A stretch of 64,000 bases of DNA from Flagellimonas_B algarum. Its GTDB lineage: Bacteria; Bacteroidota; Bacteroidia; Flavobacteriales; Flavobacteriaceae. The notes beneath the pieces were generated by a model, which had not been told where the DNA came from, did no database searches, and saw nothing but the letters and a program-made list of their open reading frames with translations. The position numbers and the translations under genes are program-made. Below are positions 59,330 to 64,000 of the stretch, piece after piece. The stretch covers positions 372,001-436,000 of the forward strand of contig NZ_JBEVTG010000002.1 of NCBI RefSeq assembly GCF_040513375.1, read 5' to 3'. Position 1 is the first letter of the stretch. Every line of letters begins with the position of its first letter.

Positions 59330-62107
59330 TTAATTTTTGATTTCGGTGTCCGGATTTTGCATGGCCGGTACCAATGGGTTACCATCGGCATCGATTTCAA
59401 TGATGTTATCGAAACCGAGTTGATCTAATTTGTCAATGATCTTCGCACGGTCACCGACCATAAACCAGTTTACGGCTTCCGGTTTGACGACCTCTTTGCT
59501 CACCTTGTGCAGGTCAGCCAAAGATAGGTTCCTAACATTTTGATCGTACTTCTGGTAGTAGTCATCGGCTAGTCCATACCGCACCAAATTCCGGATACTA
59601 CCGTTTACCGAACCATTGGTTTCCCACTGGCCTGGCAGCTTCAAGACTTGGTTCGTCTTGACTTTATCAAGCTCTTCTTGGGTTGCCAAGCGCGTAGTGA
59701 CGAAATCAGTGATTTCCTTTTTGAACTCCGTAACGGATTCAGCGGTCTTATCGGTCTGTACCGAAGAATACACAATGAACGGGCGATCTTCTTTCGACCC
59801 CAAGACCAAGCCCCCGGCCCCGTAAGACCAATGCTTATCTTCACGTAGGTTCATATTGATCCTTGAAGTGAAATCACCTCCCAAGATGTTGACCATTTGC
59901 TCTAGGGCAACTTCTGACAAATCACCGTACTTTTCCGTCAAGTGACCCGCAATGATGACCGACTGTTGCGATTCTGGGCGGTTCATCAAATACAGCGTAT
60001 TCTTGGTATTGGTTTGGGGTGCCTTGAAGGTTACCGTGGGCACATTGCCTTTCTTCCACTTCGAGAATCGTTTTTCAAGCATCCCTTTCAATTCATCCAT
60101 TTCGATATCACCGGTTACGATAAGGGTGGCGTTGTTCGGTTTCATCCAAGTATCGTAAAAGGCCACAACATCGTCACGCGTCAATTTGGAAACGGTTTCT
60201 TCGTATCCGGTACCCGTGTAAGGGCTGCTGTAAGGATGGTCATCCCCATACATGTATTTGTTCATGACCCGTAGCGCCATCGAAAACGGTTGGGTTTTTT
60301 CTTGACGGATATCGTTCAACTGTTGGTCCTTTAAACGGTCGAATTCGGCTTGCGGAAAAACCGGATTCAATACTACATTGGCAAAAAGATCCAAACTGGC
60401 CCCCAAACTCGGTTTTAGGGTACTCATATAGACATTCGAAAGGTCTTGGTTCGAAAACGTACTCAAACTAGCACCCAATAGTTGTAACTGTTCATTGATT
60501 TGCAACGAACTCATATCCTTGGTTCCCTCGTCCATGAGGTTCATTGACAATTCAGCGGTACCGGCGCTTGACAGGTAGTCGGTCTTGTATCCGGCATCGA
60601 GTACTAGGTTGACCACCATGGTTGGAACCCCTGTCCTACGAGCCAAAACCACCTTCAATCCATTCTTTAATTCAGTTCGCTGTAGGTCAGGGAACTGGGA
60701 GCTTTTTTGGGCCCCTAAGGCAGGAAGCTCGCTACGATCAACCGTCGATTCATCGATACCATATTCAGGAAAAGGGTGACATACCAAAATATGCTTGCCT
60801 CGCGAAAGCCATTTTTGGGCCGTTTTCTTAAGGTCTTCGGCAGTTGCCTCTTCTACGAATTTCAATTGGGTCTTGTAGTAAGAAGCATCGCCATGATAGG
60901 TCTCGTTCGATGCCAAGATATCGGATACCCCACCAAAGCCACCGATGCGCTCCAGCCCCTTGATGAAACCGGAGAAATAAGAGGCCTTGACGCGTTTTAA
61001 TTCCTCATCGGTCGGCCCTTCGTTCATGAACTTCTGGATTTCGGCCCACAACTCCTGCTCTAATTTTTTGGCATCTTGGCCCGGTTTGACGTTCAGCCAC
61101 GTAATGAAGTTACTTGCGATTTCGCTAGATGCTTGAAAGGAGACCGCGGCACTGGCCGATTGGTCTTCATAGATGAACTTTTTGTACAACCGCGAATTTT
61201 TCCCGCTGGTGAGGATGGACGAGATCAAATCGAAATGCAAATCCTCGCGGGCTCCGAACTCCGGCGAATTCCAAGCGAAAAGCACCCGAGTTTCCGGAAC
61301 TCGATCTTGATAGACTTGATAGGAGTCGAAATTCTTTTCGGGAATATTCACTTCTTGACGCTCGATAGTGGGTCCTGATGGGATATCGCCGAAATACTTG
61401 ACCACTTTCTGATAGACTTCATCGGGATTCACGTCACCGGCAACGGCCAATACGGCATTAGCCGCCCCATAATAAGCCTTGAACCACTCTTGTACATCTT
61501 CCAACGAAGCCGCATTGAGGTCTGCCATTTCACCGATGACCGTCCAAGAATACGGATGCCCTTTCGGGTACATCGCTTTGGTTAGGTAATCCCATTGCAT
61601 CCCATAGGGCTGGTTTTCACCCTGGCGCTTTTCGTTCTGCACCACCCCGCGTTGCTCGTCTAATTTCGCTTGGTCGATAGCACCCAATAGGTGGCCCATA
61701 CGGTCGGATTCCAAAAAGAGCACCTGATCCAATGCCGACAGTGGAACATTTTGGAAGTAATTCGTTCGGTCATTGTTGGTCGTTCCGTTCAAATCGGTCC
61801 CTCCAATGCTCTCCAAAGCTTGAAAATAATCCGTGTTGTAATTTTCGCTACCATTGAACATGAGGTGTTCGAATAAATGCGCAAAACCGCTTTTTCCGGG
61901 TTTTTCGTTTTTCGAGCCTACGTGATACCATACGTTGACTGCGGCTATGGGTGCCTTGTGGTCTTCATGGACCAAGAGGGTCAGGCCGTTTTTCAAGGTG
62001 TATTTCTTGTAGGCAATGTTAATATCGTCGGCTTTGAACGAAAAGTCCTGCGCCCACAATAGGGTTCCTGTCATCAGTGACAGGCACATAATCATCAGTT
62101 TTTTCAT
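59330..62107 (-). CDS. M16-family zinc metallopeptidase (insulinase/pitrilysin type), two-repeat
   Basis: A 925-residue secreted protein starting at MKKLMIMCLSLM, a signal peptide; longer in-frame starts lack a signal. The inverted zinc motif HLFEH (77-81) and the downstream Glu (RGVVQNEKRQGENQPYG) mark the active first half. The second half (about 480-925) is the inactive-type repeat with RVMNKYMYGDDHPYSSPYTG. M16 peptidases form a clam-shell that degrades short peptides; a periplasmic or surface role is likely. It is divergent from the AraC regulator. Confidence 0.95.
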   Translation of the reverse strand: MKKLMIMCLSLMTGTLLWAQDFSFKADDINIAYKKYTLKNGLTLLVHEDHKAPIAAVNVWYHVGSKNEKPGKSGFAHLFEHLMFNGSENYNTDYFQALESIGGTDLNGTTNNDRTNYFQNVPLSALDQVLFLESDRMGHLLGAIDQAKLDEQRGVVQNEKRQGENQPYGMQWDYLTKAMYPKGHPYSWTVIGEMADLNAASLEDVQEWFKAYYGAANAVLAVAGDVNPDEVYQKVVKYFGDIPSGPTIERQEVNIPEKNFDSYQVYQDRVPETRVLFAWNSPEFGAREDLHFDLISSILTSGKNSRLYKKFIYEDQSASAAVSFQASSEIASNFITWLNVKPGQDAKKLEQELWAEIQKFMNEGPTDEELKRVKASYFSGFIKGLERIGGFGGVSDILASNETYHGDASYYKTQLKFVEEATAEDLKKTAQKWLSRGKHILVCHPFPEYGIDESTVDRSELPALGAQKSSQFPDLQRTELKNGLKVVLARRTGVPTMVVNLVLDAGYKTDYLSSAGTAELSMNLMDEGTKDMSSLQINEQLQLLGASLSTFSNQDLSNVYMSTLKPSLGASLDLFANVVLNPVFPQAEFDRLKDQQLNDIRQEKTQPFSMALRVMNKYMYGDDHPYSSPYTGTGYEETVSKLTRDDVVAFYDTWMKPNNATLIVTGDIEMDELKGMLEKRFSKWKKGNVPTVTFKAPQTNTKNTLYLMNRPESQQSVIIAGHLTEKYGDLSEVALEQMVNILGGDFTSRINMNLREDKHWSYGAGGLVLGSKEDRPFIVYSSVQTDKTAESVTEFKKEITDFVTTRLATQEELDKVKTNQVLKLPGQWETNGSVNGSIRNLVRYGLADDYYQKYDQNVRNLSLADLHKVSKEVVKPEAVNWFMVGDRAKIIDKLDQLGFDNIIEIDADGNPLVPAMQNPDTEIKN

Positions 62108-62230
62108 CGAATTTGATTTAAGGTTACTTTTTGATTGATTCATTGTAGTGTTACAAGATAACCCTAGTTGGCGATAGCCGCAAAGAAACACCGATTATTT
62201 TCAACGATTGCTTACCTTTAAACTAGTCGT

Positions 62231-63409
62231 ATGAACTATTTTTTAGCCTTTCCGGATTTTAATATTTGGAGTACGCCCTTGCTACTTCTTACCATACAAG
62301 GATTGCTATTCGCCTTGTTGCTTCTGCAGCGGTACTTGAAAAAAGGCAATAGTGCCGATTTGTTCCTATTTTTCATTCTGTTGATTACCTGCTACAGCCA
62401 GACGTGCTATACCGTTGGGTTTATGGGCTGGTACGACACCTTTCGAAACACCAAGATCAATTATGCCCTTATCGGACTATCGGTCGCCGTCGTGCCCTTG
62501 ATTTACTTATATGTGAAGTCGATCACCATGTCGTCGTTCAGGTTTAGAAGAATGGATTGGTGGCATTTCCTCCCCGCTTTTTTGATCATCACCTATCGCA
62601 TTGTCATCTACGTTTACGACGCATCGCAACCTGGTTTTGACGATACCCAGAACGGCTATTTGAAAATCCACCTTGACGAAGCCTTCGTTTTACCCATTTA
62701 CGCCGCTTTCGGTTTCTTTCAAAACTTGCTGTACCTAGCGTTTACCTTTCAATTGTTCTATTTCTATCGCAAAAAGATCAAGCAGTATTTTTCGAATACC
62801 TACAAACTGGAACTGAATTGGATCTTGACCTTTCTTTCGCTGTATTCGGCCCTTTACCTTTACGATTTGGTACAGACCATCATCAATGAATTCGTGGTCG
62901 AACTCAGTTATGTGCAACAATGGTGGATGACCCTATTCGCCGGCTTGGTCATAATTTACGTGGGCATCAAAGGGTATTTTACCGATACCACGAAACTCAA
63001 AAAATTGGATTTCAGTTTCGCCCCAAACCGCGATAGTATTCCTGAGCCTTCAACGGTAAACCCAAAATCGATTCCCCAGGAAGCGAAAGACCGTTTGCAG
63101 GATGTAATGGAAAACCAACGCCCTTATTTAGACCCCGAGCTCAACCTTGCCGACTTGGCCGCTATGGCGAATATGACACGGGCACAACTTTCAGAGACGA
63201 TCAATATCGGTTTCGGTAAAAACTTCAACGATTTCATCAACATGCATCGGGTCGATGCCTTCAAAAAAATGCTTTCGGAAGACCAGCAAGATCGACTTTC
63301 GCTTTTGGGAATGGCTTATGAATGCGGATTCAATAGCAAAGCGACCTTCAACCGTGTCTTTAAAAAGTTGACCAACACTTCGCCGTCGGAATATTTAAAA
63401 ACCTCATAA
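62231..63409 (+). CDS. membrane-bound AraC-family transcriptional regulator
   Basis: A 392-residue protein. Residues about 10-255 are seven hydrophobic helices (TPLLLLTIQGLLFALLLL, YALIGLSVAVVPLIYLY, WWMTLFAGLVIIYVGI), and the C-terminal part (about 290-392) is an AraC-type double helix-turn-helix (LNLADLAAMANMTRAQLSET, GMAYECGFNSKATFNRVFKK). This 7TM-plus-AraC arrangement is common in Bacteroidota and suggests a membrane sensor that binds DNA directly. The signal and targets are unknown. A palindrome lies between it and the downstream DoxX gene. Confidence 0.92.
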   Translation: MNYFLAFPDFNIWSTPLLLLTIQGLLFALLLLQRYLKKGNSADLFLFFILLITCYSQTCYTVGFMGWYDTFRNTKINYALIGLSVAVVPLIYLYVKSITMSSFRFRRMDWWHFLPAFLIITYRIVIYVYDASQPGFDDTQNGYLKIHLDEAFVLPIYAAFGFFQNLLYLAFTFQLFYFYRKKIKQYFSNTYKLELNWILTFLSLYSALYLYDLVQTIINEFVVELSYVQQWWMTLFAGLVIIYVGIKGYFTDTTKLKKLDFSFAPNRDSIPEPSTVNPKSIPQEAKDRLQDVMENQRPYLDPELNLADLAAMANMTRAQLSETINIGFGKNFNDFINMHRVDAFKKMLSEDQQDRLSLLGMAYECGFNSKATFNRVFKKLTNTSPSEYLKTS

Positions 63410-63426
63410 TAAAATATTTACGTTTT

Positions 63427-63442
63427 TTTGAGACGTCTCAAA
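63427..63442. promoter_or_regulatory. perfect 16-bp palindrome upstream of the DoxX gene
   Basis: TTTGAGACGTCTCAAA is a perfect inverted repeat, and the half TTTGAG recurs at 63448-63453. No T-tract follows in either direction, so an operator is more likely than a terminator. Confidence 0.5.
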
Positions 63443-63531
63443 TCGTATTTGAGCCGCTTCGATAAGATTTGGGGCGCGGTACCCAAACGCTTTTTTCACT
63501 TTTGGAGTGTTCAATCACAATACCCGACATC

Positions 63532-64000
63532 ATGAAAAAAGTCTTGCACGTAGTAATCGATCCCATTCTACAGAAACATTGGATCGCCGATTTTACCTTC
63601 TTCATCATGCGTTTTGTCTGTGGGATGTTATTGGCCCTTAGTTTCGGCGCCGATAAATTCGGGATGCCATGGACCCCGGAAGGCCAAAACCTCAATCTCT
63701 TCGAAGTGTCGGCTTGGTTTCCACAGGATGTGGCCGAATATGGGGGCATCTTCGCGGCCATGCCGGTGTTTTTCGCATGGATGGGCGCTTTCAGTGAAGC
63801 CGTAGGTGGTCTGTTCCTTGCTTTCGGGTTCAAAACCCGTATTGCCTCGTTCTTGATTGCCTGTACGATGTTGGTGGCCATTTTTCTGCAAAAATGGGGA
63901 CAAGGTGTCTGGGGCATGTTGCCGGCCATGGGCTTTCTCTGGGTCGCGCTCTACCACCTCTATTTAGGTTCGGGCCGCTTCGGCATCGATTATCTTATTT
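63532..64000 (+). CDS. DoxX-family membrane protein, 5' part
   Basis: An open frame from ATG at 63532 to the window end (156 codons visible, no stop). The start reads MKKVLHVVIDPILQKHWIAD, then FIMRFVCGMLLALSFGADKFG, a helix with MPVFFAWMGAFSEAVGGLFLAFGF, and TRIASFLIACTMLVAIFLQK. This is the DoxX/DoxD-like four-helix pattern. Members are linked to quinone or redox-related membrane functions, mostly uncharacterised. An opposite-strand frame across it (63438-63929) is a shadow. Confidence 0.85.
   Translation, partial: MKKVLHVVIDPILQKHWIADFTFFIMRFVCGMLLALSFGADKFGMPWTPEGQNLNLFEVSAWFPQDVAEYGGIFAAMPVFFAWMGAFSEAVGGLFLAFGFKTRIASFLIACTMLVAIFLQKWGQGVWGMLPAMGFLWVALYHLYLGSGRFGIDYLI

Noticed and set aside
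63438..63929. 163-codon minus-strand frame at the window end
   Set aside because: Antisense to the DoxX-like gene, whose plus-strand translation has clear membrane helices and runs to the window edge.
1..64000. tRNA and rRNA genes
   Set aside because: No cloverleaf-like or rRNA sequence was recognised by eye in the intergenic gaps, most of which are under 200 bases; a tRNAscan-SE or Infernal run would settle this.

Overview
This window looks like chromosome of a marine-type member of the Flavobacteriaceae (Bacteroidota). The signs are a T9SS type A sorting tail, a SusC-like plug domain, many Bacteroidota-style lipoproteins, MutS2 without an Smr domain, a fused E1 alpha/beta 2-oxoacid dehydrogenase, TAnnTTTG promoter elements with no obvious Shine-Dalgarno sites, and frequent GTG or TTG starts. 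Base composition is even. I see no rRNA, tRNA, insertion sequence, prophage or CRISPR array. The genus is not resolved.

Layout. 1-951: 3' end of mutS2. 966-5129: minus-strand envelope genes (two lipoproteins, a large secreted protein, a barrel protein, a T9SS-tailed protein). 5433-11052: three tandem, translationally coupled genes for membrane-spanning TPR-helix-turn-helix regulators, whose 3' ends look homogenised by gene conversion. 11049-16736: a small lipoprotein, a DCC-family protein, a secreted protein with a possible activator site, a TPR-CPBP protease fusion, and a MuiA/DUF4139 protein carrying a SusC-like insertion. 16728-21092: a four-gene operon (dicarboxylate symporter, GshB-like ATP-grasp enzyme, N-formylglutamate amidohydrolase family protein, QEGLA/MATCAP-type zinc peptidase). 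21147-26187: aroC, an LpxH-like phosphoesterase and a YdiJ-like D-2-hydroxyacid dehydrogenase. 26275-34994: barrel protein, TlpA-like lipoprotein, propeller lipoprotein, rhomboid, LpxL-like acyltransferase, hydrolase, and a PAS histidine kinase with a receiver protein. 35240-43826: NTF2-like protein, glmM, then a plus-strand run acpH, ggt, ATP-grasp, unknown, luciferase-like oxidoreductase, SSS symporter. 43823-44893: a GluR0-type ligand-gated potassium channel.

44937-48013 is the region that most looks like a distinct regulated system. A LexA-like XRE/S24 repressor is divergent from a radical SAM protein of the DNA modification/repair type, an unannotated 53-residue ORF and a TIGR03915-type partner. 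Four copies of a 12-bp dyad operator lie between the two start codons, overlapping promoter elements for both directions. This suggests a self-contained, damage-inducible DNA repair unit.

48010-64000: methyltransferase, small tudor-like protein, nucleoside hydrolase, uvrA, a LOG-family protein, a degenerate M1 peptidase-barrel fusion, fused E1 dehydrogenase, M16 peptidase, a membrane AraC regulator, and the 5' part of a DoxX gene. The genome is compact. Five convergent pairs overlap by exactly four bases at their stop codons, and many co-directional genes overlap by ATGA.
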